Source: a virus | Length of the DNA: 23,410 bases | Virus record (IMG/VR): IMGVR_UViG_3300025151_000312 | Coordinates: 1 to 23,410 of that record | Strand: one strand, 5' to 3' | In this document: piece by piece, positions 9,518 to 15,228 of the stretch | Numbering within the stretch: position 1 is the first letter of the stretch | Layout of the letters: each line of letters starts with the position of its first letter | Notes under the pieces: model-generated | What the model saw: the letters and a program-made list of their open reading frames with translations, nothing else | The model's database searches: none | What the model was told of the DNA's origin: nothing | Program-made: the position numbers and the translations under genes

Positions 9518-9841
9518 ATGCAATCACTGGACAGTATATCTCTAGATCTTACTAATGCTTTAGTACCACTAATAGCAATATTCCTTAGTTTAGGGCTTGG
9601 TTTTTTTATTAAGGATCTAATAACAAACTTTATTACTGGTATTAGATTTAAATTTGATGGTAGTTTTAATGAGGGTGACAAATGTATCGTAGATGGAGAT
9701 CGGGCCGTACTAGTTAAAGTAGGTATATACGAGAGTGTATTTGCTATAACTAATGGTCGAGGCCATGTATGGAGATATGTACCTAATGAGAGAATTAAGT
9801 TTCTCAAGATAGAAAAGATAATAGAGGAGCCTAAAGAATGA
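9518..9841 (+). CDS. MscS-like mini mechanosensitive channel domain protein
   Basis: The protein has 107 aa from the ATG at 9518, which has a GGAG nine bases upstream; an in-frame ATG at 9503 has a poor site. Residues 12-32 are one hydrophobic helix, followed by KDLITNFITGI. That matches the end of the MscS pore helix and its N-x3-G motif. The MscS beta domain then follows in order: F50-x2-G53-D54, V68-G69, and the VPN segment at 88-90. The protein therefore keeps only the pore helix and beta domain, where E. coli MscS has 286 aa. Its stop overlaps the holin-like start (ATGA). A role in late membrane permeability or turgor is inferred. Similarity to MscS was judged by eye. Confidence 0.72.
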   Translation: MQSLDSISLDLTNALVPLIAIFLSLGLGFFIKDLITNFITGIRFKFDGSFNEGDKCIVDGDRAVLVKVGIYESVFAITNGRGHVWRYVPNERIKFLKIEKIIEEPKE

Positions 9842-10299
9842 TTACTATACTAGGATCATTAATTGGATTTGCTGGATCAGCTTTACCTAAAGTGTTCGAC
9901 ATGGTTAATGATTGGCAAGATCGTAAGCATGAGTTAGCTATGATGGACAGACAACTAGAAGCATCTAAGCTACAACACGTTCAGAAGATTGAAGCACTAA
10001 ATATAGAAGCTGATATCAGTGAGACTAAGGCAATATACAAACACGATCAGTCATTAAAGACTACAGGATTTATGTCTGCTCTAAGAGCATCAGTTAGACC
10101 AGTTATAACATATCTATTTTTTACTTTATTTGCAGTAATAAAAGGTACAGCTATGTACGGTTTAATCTATACAGATGGAGTTGTGTGGGAAATGGCTATA
10201 CAAACACTGTGGGATGAAGAAACTCAAGGAATATTTGCTGCTATTATTTCATTCTGGTTTGGAAGTAGAGCCTTACAAAGATCTAGGAGCAGTTCGTAA
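9838..10299 (+). CDS. Holin-like protein (three-TM family)
   Basis: This 153 aa protein overlaps the preceding stop by four bases. It has an N-terminal hydrophobic, glycine-rich segment (residues 1-20), then a long charged helix (30-70), then two hydrophobic helices (about 90-111 and 131-146), ending in a basic Ser/Arg tail. This layout and the RASVRPVITYLFFTLFAV core match the three-TM holins of gene transfer agents and many alphaproteobacterial phages. A holin makes the inner membrane permeable so that the lysozyme about 800 bases downstream can reach peptidoglycan. The assignment rests on topology and motif memory. Confidence 0.75.
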   Translation: MITILGSLIGFAGSALPKVFDMVNDWQDRKHELAMMDRQLEASKLQHVQKIEALNIEADISETKAIYKHDQSLKTTGFMSALRASVRPVITYLFFTLFAVIKGTAMYGLIYTDGVVWEMAIQTLWDEETQGIFAAIISFWFGSRALQRSRSSS

Positions 10300-10577
10300 T
10301 GGCAATCAAAAAAGGTAAGGAAACATTCTCTGGTTATAATAAACCCAAGAGAACACCAAGTCATCCTAAGAAATCTCATGCCGTACTAGCTAAAGAAGGT
10401 ACTAAGGTAAAGCTAATACGGTTTGGTCAGCAAGGAGTTAAAACTGCTGGTAAACCTAAGAAGGGAGAATCGTCAAGACAAACAGCTAGAAGAAAATCAT
10501 TTAAAGCTAGACATGGCAAGAACATAGCCAAGGGTAAAATGTCAGCAGCGTATTGGGCTAACAAAGTAAAATGGTAA
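10299..10577 (+). CDS. Small basic conserved phage protein
   Basis: This 92 aa protein overlaps the holin-like stop (TAATG). It is very basic, with Lys/Arg spread throughout. It contains KVKLIRFGQQGVKTAGKP and a C-terminal ARRKSFKARHGKNIAKGK...SAAYWANKVKW segment that I recall as common in small unassigned marine phage proteins. The ARH...K...YW pattern may be a small structural domain. There is no membrane segment. DNA binding or virion association is plausible from charge, but the function is unknown. Confidence 0.8.
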   Translation: MAIKKGKETFSGYNKPKRTPSHPKKSHAVLAKEGTKVKLIRFGQQGVKTAGKPKKGESSRQTARRKSFKARHGKNIAKGKMSAAYWANKVKW

Positions 10578-10608
10578 TATGGGATACTATAAATATTATT
10601 ATATGCAA

Positions 10609-10614
10609 AGGAGG
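10609..10614 (+). promoter_or_regulatory. Perfect Shine-Dalgarno AGGAGG selecting a GTG start
   Basis: AGGAGG ends six bases before the GTG at 10621. It is far stronger than anything in front of the upstream in-frame ATGs at 10579 and 10603, so it decides the start of the following gene. Confidence 0.75.
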
Positions 10615-10620
10615 TATTTA

Positions 10621-10788
10621 GTGAATAAGCCTAAATTTGATTCTACAGGATCATTAATAAAAGATGAAGGTGAAAAAGTATTGATTGAAGATAACTGGAT
10701 TAAAGTAAAACCAGTAGATAAAGAGAAGTTAAATAGTTTGCAAGACAGATATCTAAAAAATAAAGAGTTCTGGAGAAACAGACAATGA
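10621..10788 (+). CDS. Hypothetical 55 aa protein
   Basis: The GTG start at 10621 is chosen because of the AGGAGG six bases upstream. The product is about 55 aa, mixed charge and soluble, with an ENWIK-like central strand region (EDNWIKVKPVDKEKL) and a helical basic C-terminus. If translation began at 10579 instead, it would gain a Tyr-rich 14-residue extension. Its stop overlaps the next ATG (ATGA at 10785). It belongs to a run of very small genes between the holin-like and lysozyme genes. No family is recognised. Confidence 0.68.
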   Translation: MNKPKFDSTGSLIKDEGEKVLIEDNWIKVKPVDKEKLNSLQDRYLKNKEFWRNRQ

Positions 10789-10946
10789 TCAGTGGAAAAG
10801 TATTTTATGGGGGAGCTAATAATATCATGGTAAATAAAACAGAAGAAGATAATAATACTAATAAGCAATGCAGTTGTGACAGTTGTATTGAGTGTAACTG
10901 TGATCCAAAGGTTTGCAGATGTGGTTGTCATAAAGAGGAGGAATAG
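10785..10946 (+). CDS. Cys-rich metallothionein-like miniprotein
   Basis: An open frame of 53 aa begins at the ATGA overlap at 10785; an internal ATG at 10827 behind GGGGGAG (10809-10815) would give 39 aa. Eight cysteines and one His lie within 21 residues (29-49 in the long form). Their spacing is C-x-C-x2-C-x2-C-x-C-x4-C-x-C-x-C-H, flanked by Asn/Glu-rich and Glu-rich ends. Dense CxC and CxxC pairs in a tiny protein are the hallmark of metallothioneins and other metal-cluster miniproteins. Zinc, copper or cadmium binding is inferred. It lies in the late cassette, tightly spaced with its neighbours, so it is probably made late. Confidence 0.72.
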   Translation: MISGKVFYGGANNIMVNKTEEDNNTNKQCSCDSCIECNCDPKVCRCGCHKEEE

Positions 10947-10949
10947 ATA

Positions 10950-11126
10950 ATGAAAGGTGTAAAACATTACTTTAAAAATGGTAAAGAGTATAAGGGTGGT
11001 ACACACAAGATGCCTAATGGGTCTACTCATAGTGGTAAAACACATACTAAGACTAGTAAACCAGTAGTTCATTTTAAAGATTTATCTAAAACTGTACAGG
11101 CTAGAATAAAGAAAACTAAAAAATGA
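10950..11126 (+). CDS. Small basic His/Lys/Thr-rich protein
   Basis: A 58 aa protein starts at an ATG four bases after the previous stop; GAGGAGGA within the end of the previous gene serves as its ribosome binding site. It is basic and rich in Lys, His, Gly and Thr (MPNGSTHSGKTHTKTSKPV), with a helical KDLSKTVQARIKK end. I recall similar THKMP-G..H.G.THT sequences among small marine phage proteins of unknown role. Its stop overlaps the lysozyme start (ATGA at 11123), indicating coupling to the lysis enzyme. Confidence 0.72.
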   Translation: MKGVKHYFKNGKEYKGGTHKMPNGSTHSGKTHTKTSKPVVHFKDLSKTVQARIKKTKK

Positions 11127-11572
11127 GAAATATGACTGATGAGGGTCTTGACCTGATTAAGTTGTACGAGGGGTATAGTTCATCCCCTTATCTGTGTCCT
11201 GCCCAACATTGGACAATCGGATATGGGGCTATCTGGGGTTTAGATGGTAAAAGAGTAACAGAAGATCATCCTGATATAAATAAAGATCAAGCTGACCAAT
11301 TACTAAGAAGAGATGTAAGGAAGTCACAAGTAGCAGTATTACGACTAATAAAAGTACCTTTAGAGGATGGACAGTTTGATTCGCTATGTTCATTCGTATT
11401 TAATTTAGGTAGTGGTTCTCTACAAAGCAGTACTCTAAGACGCAAAATAAATAGGGGAGATTATATTGGTGCAGCAGATGAATTTCCACGTTGGGTATTT
11501 GCAGGGGGAAGAAAGTTAAAAGGATTAATAAAGCGAAGAAATCAGGAGCGATTAATGTTTATAGGAGGATAA
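11123..11572 (+). CDS. GH24 lysozyme (endolysin)
   Basis: This 149 aa phage-type lysozyme should cleave the MurNAc-GlcNAc bond of peptidoglycan at the end of infection. The catalytic glutamate is E16 (KLYEGY), followed by the CPAQHWTIGYG active-site strand with T31. The residue six before T31, Asp20 in T4 lysozyme, is C25 here. That is typical of the CPAG.WTIGYG branch of GH24, and T4 D20C is known to stay active. The conserved C-terminal DGQFDSLCSFVFNLG helix and the final WVFAGGRKLKGLIKRRNQE segment are present. There is no clear signal or SAR sequence, so release probably needs the upstream holin-like protein. Confidence 0.92.
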   Translation: MRNMTDEGLDLIKLYEGYSSSPYLCPAQHWTIGYGAIWGLDGKRVTEDHPDINKDQADQLLRRDVRKSQVAVLRLIKVPLEDGQFDSLCSFVFNLGSGSLQSSTLRRKINRGDYIGAADEFPRWVFAGGRKLKGLIKRRNQERLMFIGG

Positions 11573-11573
11573 C

Positions 11574-11765
11574 TTGGCAGCAAAGAAAAAATCTAAAAGT
11601 AAGGTAAATGAAGCAGGTAACTATACAAAACCTGCACTAAGAAAGAGAATATTTAGTCGTATTAAGGCAGGTAGTAAAGGCGGTGCTAGTGGACAATGGT
11701 CAGCAAGAAAAGCTCAAATGTTAGCATCTGCTTATAAAAAAGCAGGAGGAGGGTATAGAGGATAA
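11574..11765 (+). CDS. Small basic Gly/Lys-rich protein (TTG start)
   Basis: A 63 aa protein starts at TTG 11574 with AGGAGG eight bases upstream. It has a Lys-rich head, RKRIFSRIKAGSKGG in the middle and a C-terminal GQWSARKAQMLASAYKKAGGGY motif. From memory this motif is widespread in short proteins of marine phages and some bacteria. It probably folds as a small helical domain binding nucleic acid, but no function is established here. Its stop overlaps the next start. Confidence 0.8.
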   Translation: MAAKKKSKSKVNEAGNYTKPALRKRIFSRIKAGSKGGASGQWSARKAQMLASAYKKAGGGYRG

Positions 11766-12019
11766 TGGCCCTAAAGAAATCTCAAAGAAGTCTTAAAAAC
11801 TGGACTAGACAGAAGTGGAGAACCAAATCAGGTAAACCATCTACCCAAGGACCAAAGGCTACTGGAGAAAGATACTTACCTTCAGCAGCTATAAAATCTA
11901 TGAGTTCTGCTGAGTATGCTGCTACTACTAGGAAGAAGAGAAGAGATACCAAGAAAGGTAAGCAATTTTCCAAACAACCCAAAAGAATTGCTAAAAAGAC
12001 TAAAAATTATAGACGTTAG
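11765..12019 (+). CDS. Small basic conserved protein, last gene of the rightward unit
   Basis: This is an 84 aa, strongly basic protein. It carries SLKNWTRQKWRTKSGKPS..., GERYLPSAAI and a Lys-rich tail. The WTRQKWRTKSGKPS and ERYLP elements are, in my recollection, a conserved family of unknown function that often pairs with the GQWSARKAQ type gene just upstream. No catalytic residues stand out. It ends eight bases before the convergent terminator hairpin. Confidence 0.82.
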   Translation: MALKKSQRSLKNWTRQKWRTKSGKPSTQGPKATGERYLPSAAIKSMSSAEYAATTRKKRRDTKKGKQFSKQPKRIAKKTKNYRR

Positions 12020-12055
12020 AAAAAAATGACCCTCTAGGATGAGGCAGAGAGGGTC
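12020..12055 (-). terminator. Intrinsic terminator between convergent units
   Basis: GACCCTCT (12028-12035) and AGAGGGTC (12048-12055) form a perfect 8-bp stem with a 12-base loop. Read on the minus strand, the stem is followed by A and a run of seven T, a classical rho-independent terminator for leftward transcription. On the plus strand the stem is followed by TTAGAG, so rightward stopping should be weaker. It lies just after both gene sets end. Confidence 0.8.
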
Positions 12056-12071
12056 TTAGAGATAGTCTTAG

Positions 12072-12097
12072 GTAGGTAGTGTCCAGATTATACCTAC
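12072..12097. repeat. Inverted repeat in the 127-base convergent gap
   Basis: GTAGGTA (12072-12078) and TACCTAC (12091-12097) are perfect complements around a 12-base loop. Neither strand has a T-run after it. It may be a second structural element for the 3' ends of the transcripts or a protein-binding site. The rest of the gap, to 12146, shows no gene. Confidence 0.4.
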
Positions 12098-12146
12098 ATC
12101 GACTGTAGCATAGCTTAAAATGCTTTATATGGGATTTAGCCTATTT

Positions 12147-12488
12147 TTACCATTTAAATGCCTTAATTGACTCCTTATTATCTATAATTTCACCAGTAAA
12201 CCCTGCATCTACTAAACACATAGATTGTGTATCACTTGATTTAACTATTGCTGCGGTCCATGTTTGGGTATCAGTATTCAAATGTATAAAAGTTACATGA
12301 CCTCTAGCTGATATTCCACGAAATATTAACTTTTCTTTATGACCATCTGCGATAACCCTCTTAAAATTCTCTATACTTCTACACCCAAGTTCTTGAGCTT
12401 GTTTTGTTTCTGCATTAACACCAGTAAATACTAATGCTATTGCTACAAATAATAATCCAAATAGTCCTAGCTTTGTTCTTACGTTCAT
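12147..12488 (-). CDS. Secreted (periplasmic) hypothetical protein
   Basis: This 113 aa protein starts at the ATG at 12488, with AGGAG five bases upstream. An in-frame GTG at 12503 is unlikely because that site lies inside the extension. Residues 1-26 are a clear signal peptide: basic MNVRTK, a hydrophobic core, and VNA before ETKQ as the likely cleavage site. The mature part is small and beta-rich, with two cysteines (C36, C91) that could form a disulfide in the periplasm. It is the last gene of the leftward operon. Roles such as envelope modification or superinfection exclusion are possible but unsupported by any motif. Confidence 0.78.
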   Translation of the reverse strand: MNVRTKLGLFGLLFVAIALVFTGVNAETKQAQELGCRSIENFKRVIADGHKEKLIFRGISARGHVTFIHLNTDTQTWTAAIVKSSDTQSMCLVDAGFTGEIIDNKESIKAFKW

Positions 12489-12499
12489 AGTATCTCCTA

Positions 12500-12943
12500 T
12501 CACACTAAAAATGTTCGTTTAAGATGATCTTCAACATATTGTATTGCTCTTTTTAATGTAGGTACATCATCATCCATACCTCCTAAAGCTCTGTTGCATT
12601 TATGACACAACCAACCTCTAAACGTATCTGTGTCATGACAATGATCTAGTACCCAAGATCCGTTTTTAGTATTACCTCTACCTTTAACGTGTTCAGCATC
12701 TCCATTACAAATAGGACAAGTATATCCTTCTGGAGGCATACCATGTTCTAGTCGTAACTTATTTCTTATTTTAGTTAATTCATTGTTACAAGGTTTGCAC
12801 TCAGGTCTTAAATAGTTAGCACCTGAACTAAAGGTAAAGGAGGATAAAGGTAGATATGTATTACATTTTATACATACCTTACCTTCACCTGCCCCTAAGT
12901 CTTCATTCTCAGAACAAGTCTCTTCAAATAGACTATACTGCAT
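12500..12943 (-). CDS. Endonuclease VII-like HNH nuclease
   Basis: The protein has 147 aa from the ATG at 12943, with AAAAGGA about nine bases upstream; a longer frame to 13027 has no ribosome site. An N-terminal zinc ribbon (C24-x2-C27, C49-x2-C52) precedes the nuclease core. The core is the T4 gp49 recombination endonuclease VII type: C76-x2-C79, then LDHCHDTDTFRGWLC with D100 and H101 in the His-Me finger, and C113-x2-C116 closing the structural zinc site. Such enzymes resolve Holliday junctions and debranch phage DNA before packaging. A homing or nicking HNH role is the alternative. It overlaps the end of the RMF-like gene. Confidence 0.85.
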   Translation of the reverse strand: MQYSLFEETCSENEDLGAGEGKVCIKCNTYLPLSSFTFSSGANYLRPECKPCNNELTKIRNKLRLEHGMPPEGYTCPICNGDAEHVKGRGNTKNGSWVLDHCHDTDTFRGWLCHKCNRALGGMDDDVPTLKRAIQYVEDHLKRTFLV

Positions 12944-13130
12944 TTCTATTAATCCTTTTAAGATTAATAAAGTACCCTTTGTTATATCCACGTTCCCACT
13001 CTTTATATCGAGAAGTTCCGTAAACATAAGGGTTAATGAAGTTCTCTTGGAACCCCACTACACCCTCCTTATATATTTTCTTCAGAGGATAAAAATCCCC
13101 ACTAAAGAATCTTTTTCTTTTAAACGCCAC
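12933..13130 (-). CDS. RMF-like small protein (GTG start)
   Basis: This 65 aa protein starts at GTG 13130, behind a perfect AGGAGG (13136-13141) five bases upstream. It begins within the 3' end of the reductase gene in another frame. The order YKEGVVGF...NPYVYGTSRYKEWERGYNKGY follows the pattern of ribosome modulation factor: a G-containing helix, CPY/NPY, then W-x2-G-[YW]. E. coli RMF (55 aa) dimerises 70S ribosomes. Many phages carry RMF-like domains of unknown role. Effects on host ribosomes are inferred from family resemblance seen by eye only. It overlaps the endonuclease VII-like start. Confidence 0.68.
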   Translation of the reverse strand: MAFKRKRFFSGDFYPLKKIYKEGVVGFQENFINPYVYGTSRYKEWERGYNKGYFINLKRINRNAV

Positions 13131-14826
13131 AAACACCTCCTGAGTTAGTGATTTCGCAAATGTCATGTGTCTCAACGTGTTCATCAAACTCTGTTCCTAG
13201 TTTATCAACAGCTTCTGAATAAGGTACTACCGATAGTGGTTGCCCACCTCTGCACCCATCAGGGTATGCTGTAAATCCTCGTAACCTATGAGCATAGGAA
13301 GCTAGAGTATCAGAAAAGTTTTTTACTGTATCTTCATTGTTATTTTTAGATCCCCAAGCAGGTAGATTAATAGTAGAACTAATGGACATATCAACGTAGT
13401 CTTGTACATCAGCTTGGAATTTAATCCTTCTCTCATAATCTTCTGCTAGGTCCAGTGCAGATTCAATACTCTCTGGATCTACACCGTAAAGATCTATTAA
13501 CTCTTGTGCTGCTGAGTCTACAACGTATTGATATTTCCAACGAGTACCACCAGTTAGATATCTACGTTTGTATGCTACAGCGAATATAGGTTCTATGCCA
13601 GAAGAAGTACCACTAAGAATACTAATAGACCCAGTTGGAGCAATAGCACGGTTTGCCACTGGCCTAGATATGGATAATTCGTCTGCAAATTCTCTAGAAA
13701 CTTTGTCGCTGATTCCTTTATATACAGATAACCATCTGTGAAGATTTGTGGTAACTTCATATTTCTCTCCTTGTTTAATTAACCACTCGTGCATACCCAT
13801 CAGGCCAAGACCTAACCTTCTGTTTTTCTCTCTTACTTGATAAACTTTCTGGTAAGGTAACTCAGCCCTCAAAGTACCACATATTAAAAATTTAGTAGCT
13901 AGTTCGACTACATGGGCCAATTCCCATAACGAGTCAATACGCCCAAGATTGATACTGCCCAAATTGCACACATCACTGTCATCAGAGCTACATACTTCAG
14001 TACAGGCGTTTCGTAAAGTTTCATTTTCGTTCTCCATAAAGTTAAAGCTAAATCCTGGTTCAGCAGAACGAAGTGCCTGTTTGACATTACTCAAGAACAC
14101 TTCACCAACATCACCAGTGTTCCAGTAATTTACAAGCCAATCTGTATCATAGTTTACACTTATATTAGTCATATCAAGAGGGGCGCGAAAGTTAAAGTCT
14201 TGCTCTTTGATTTGTTTAAATGTAAAACCTGTAGTACCTACTGGCATTGTATCCCAATCCTTTGCTGTTAAAAAGCTAGGGATATCATTGTGCTTCCAGT
14301 TTAAGGAAGCGTACATGGCAGATCTACGAGATCCACCCTGCATCACGTTGGCTCCAATAGAATTAATCATCTGCATCTTAGGAATAGGACCAGACGCTAA
14401 TCCACCAGAACCTCCAAGAGAACGTCCTGATTCTCTGTAAGTAGAATAGTCAATGCCTATCCCACCACCAGTCATCAAACATGACTCAGCTTTCCAACTA
14501 AGGTTAGCCCAATCTTCTCTTGTATCTTCTTCTGCTGACAATAGAAAGCAGTTATTGTAAAATCTCTTATCTCTTCCTGCATAGTATAAGTATCGACCAC
14601 CAGGAACGAATTTGAGATCTGTTATATACTCTTGTAGTTGTTTGCGTTCTTCTTTACGCATTAAGGCTTCTTCACCTGAACGTAGATTACCACATACATC
14701 TTCTACAAGTACTCTAGACAACTGTTCCCAAGTATCACAACCTGTATGCGAATACTTTAAATTAAAGATGTCTTCTGAAAATTTAGAACGAAACATTGGG
14801 TTCATGTTAGATTTAAAACTACTCAT
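13120..14826 (-). CDS. Ribonucleotide reductase, probably class II (B12-dependent)
   Basis: This 568 aa enzyme would reduce ribonucleotides to deoxyribonucleotides for phage DNA synthesis. Visible active-site elements are C93 (NNCF), the N273-x-C275-x-E277 triad that carries the thiyl radical, its partner C287 (CNLGSINL), the APTGSISILSGTSSGIEP phosphate-binding segment near 396-413, and two C-terminal cysteines (C557, C566) for re-reduction. The IAPTG...SSGIEP and YPDGCRGGQPLS forms resemble adenosylcobalamin-dependent NrdJ/RTPR enzymes. No small-subunit gene is visible in the window, which also favours class II. It lacks an N-terminal ATP cone. A class I alpha subunit is the alternative. 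Confidence 0.88.
   Translation of the reverse strand: MSSFKSNMNPMFRSKFSEDIFNLKYSHTGCDTWEQLSRVLVEDVCGNLRSGEEALMRKEERKQLQEYITDLKFVPGGRYLYYAGRDKRFYNNCFLLSAEEDTREDWANLSWKAESCLMTGGGIGIDYSTYRESGRSLGGSGGLASGPIPKMQMINSIGANVMQGGSRRSAMYASLNWKHNDIPSFLTAKDWDTMPVGTTGFTFKQIKEQDFNFRAPLDMTNISVNYDTDWLVNYWNTGDVGEVFLSNVKQALRSAEPGFSFNFMENENETLRNACTEVCSSDDSDVCNLGSINLGRIDSLWELAHVVELATKFLICGTLRAELPYQKVYQVREKNRRLGLGLMGMHEWLIKQGEKYEVTTNLHRWLSVYKGISDKVSREFADELSISRPVANRAIAPTGSISILSGTSSGIEPIFAVAYKRRYLTGGTRWKYQYVVDSAAQELIDLYGVDPESIESALDLAEDYERRIKFQADVQDYVDMSISSTINLPAWGSKNNNEDTVKNFSDTLASYAHRLRGFTAYPDGCRGGQPLSVVPYSEAVDKLGTEFDEHVETHDICEITNSGGVCGV
13136..13141 (-). promoter_or_regulatory. Perfect AGGAGG selecting the RMF-like GTG start
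   Basis: AGGAGG on the minus strand lies inside the codons for the reductase C-terminus (SGGV) and five bases before GTG 13130. It is the best ribosome binding site in this stretch and sets the start of the RMF-like gene. Confidence 0.75.
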
Positions 14827-14995
14827 TTGTTATTTCTACCTCTTCAATAATAATTTCAAAACCCTCAAAGTAATCTTCAAGAACTGTTTTAACATCTTTA
14901 GGTAAGGTCTGAAGAAGACCGTCAACCCCATCTACAGGGACATAATGACTATCTTCTTCTACCTTTACCTTTGCAGTTAAAGTTAAGTTAAACAT
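14819..14995 (-). CDS. Hypothetical 58 aa acidic protein
   Basis: A small frame from ATG 14995 to TAG 14819 fills the space between the coiled-coil gene and the reductase. Its start overlaps the previous stop (TAATG) and its end overlaps the reductase start (ATGAGTAG). Those overlaps support it as a real coupled gene. The product has a beta-like N-terminus (MFNLTLTAKVKVEE) and an acidic helical C-terminus (PKDVKTVLEDYFEGFEIIIEE). The function is unknown. Confidence 0.65.
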   Translation of the reverse strand: MFNLTLTAKVKVEEDSHYVPVDGVDGLLQTLPKDVKTVLEDYFEGFEIIIEEVEITNE

Positions 14996-15228
14996 TACAA
15001 CCTAAACGACCGATGTAAAACAGTAGCCCTACTAAAACCACTATCTATTCTAGCTTGAGATAGTTTCTTAGCTGCTTCAACCATACTTTTTTCTGCATCT
15101 TTATAAACTATTTGAGCAGCTTCATATGCATCTTGAGCATCGTATACATCTTTATACTTTAATTGATTTAATTCCTGTTGTTTGACTTTGATCTCTTCTT
15201 CAAGATCTTTAACTAGACTAGCTTCCAT
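14995..15228 (-). CDS. Short coiled-coil protein
   Basis: This 77 aa protein has an AAAGGAG site upstream and starts inside the end of the MazG-like gene. Residues 5-60 are a continuous charged helix with a heptad-like pattern (LEEEIKVKQQELNQLKYK). The C-terminus is basic (VLHRSFRL). There is no catalytic motif. It may be an oligomerising accessory protein of the nucleotide or recombination genes around it, but the role is unknown. Confidence 0.72.
   Translation of the reverse strand: MEASLVKDLEEEIKVKQQELNQLKYKDVYDAQDAYEAAQIVYKDAEKSMVEAAKKLSQARIDSGFSRATVLHRSFRL

Noticed and set aside
9298-9807. Minus-strand 169 aa frame across the 1227 aa gene end
   Set aside because: It is antisense to two well-supported rightward genes, and its composition (Ser/Leu/Ile/Pro-rich) is typical of an antisense shadow.
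10599-11072. Minus-strand 157 aa Phe/Leu/Thr-rich frame
   Set aside because: It looks membrane-like but is the complement of several coupled small rightward genes with good ribosome sites, and it has no supported start.
12056-12146. tRNA or small structured RNA in the convergent gap
   Set aside because: Short inverted repeats are present but no cloverleaf, T-loop GTTC box or CCA end could be fitted.
13131-13187. ATG start at 13187 for the RMF-like frame
   Set aside because: It would add 19 residues read out of frame from the reductase C-terminus, while a perfect AGGAGG supports GTG 13130.
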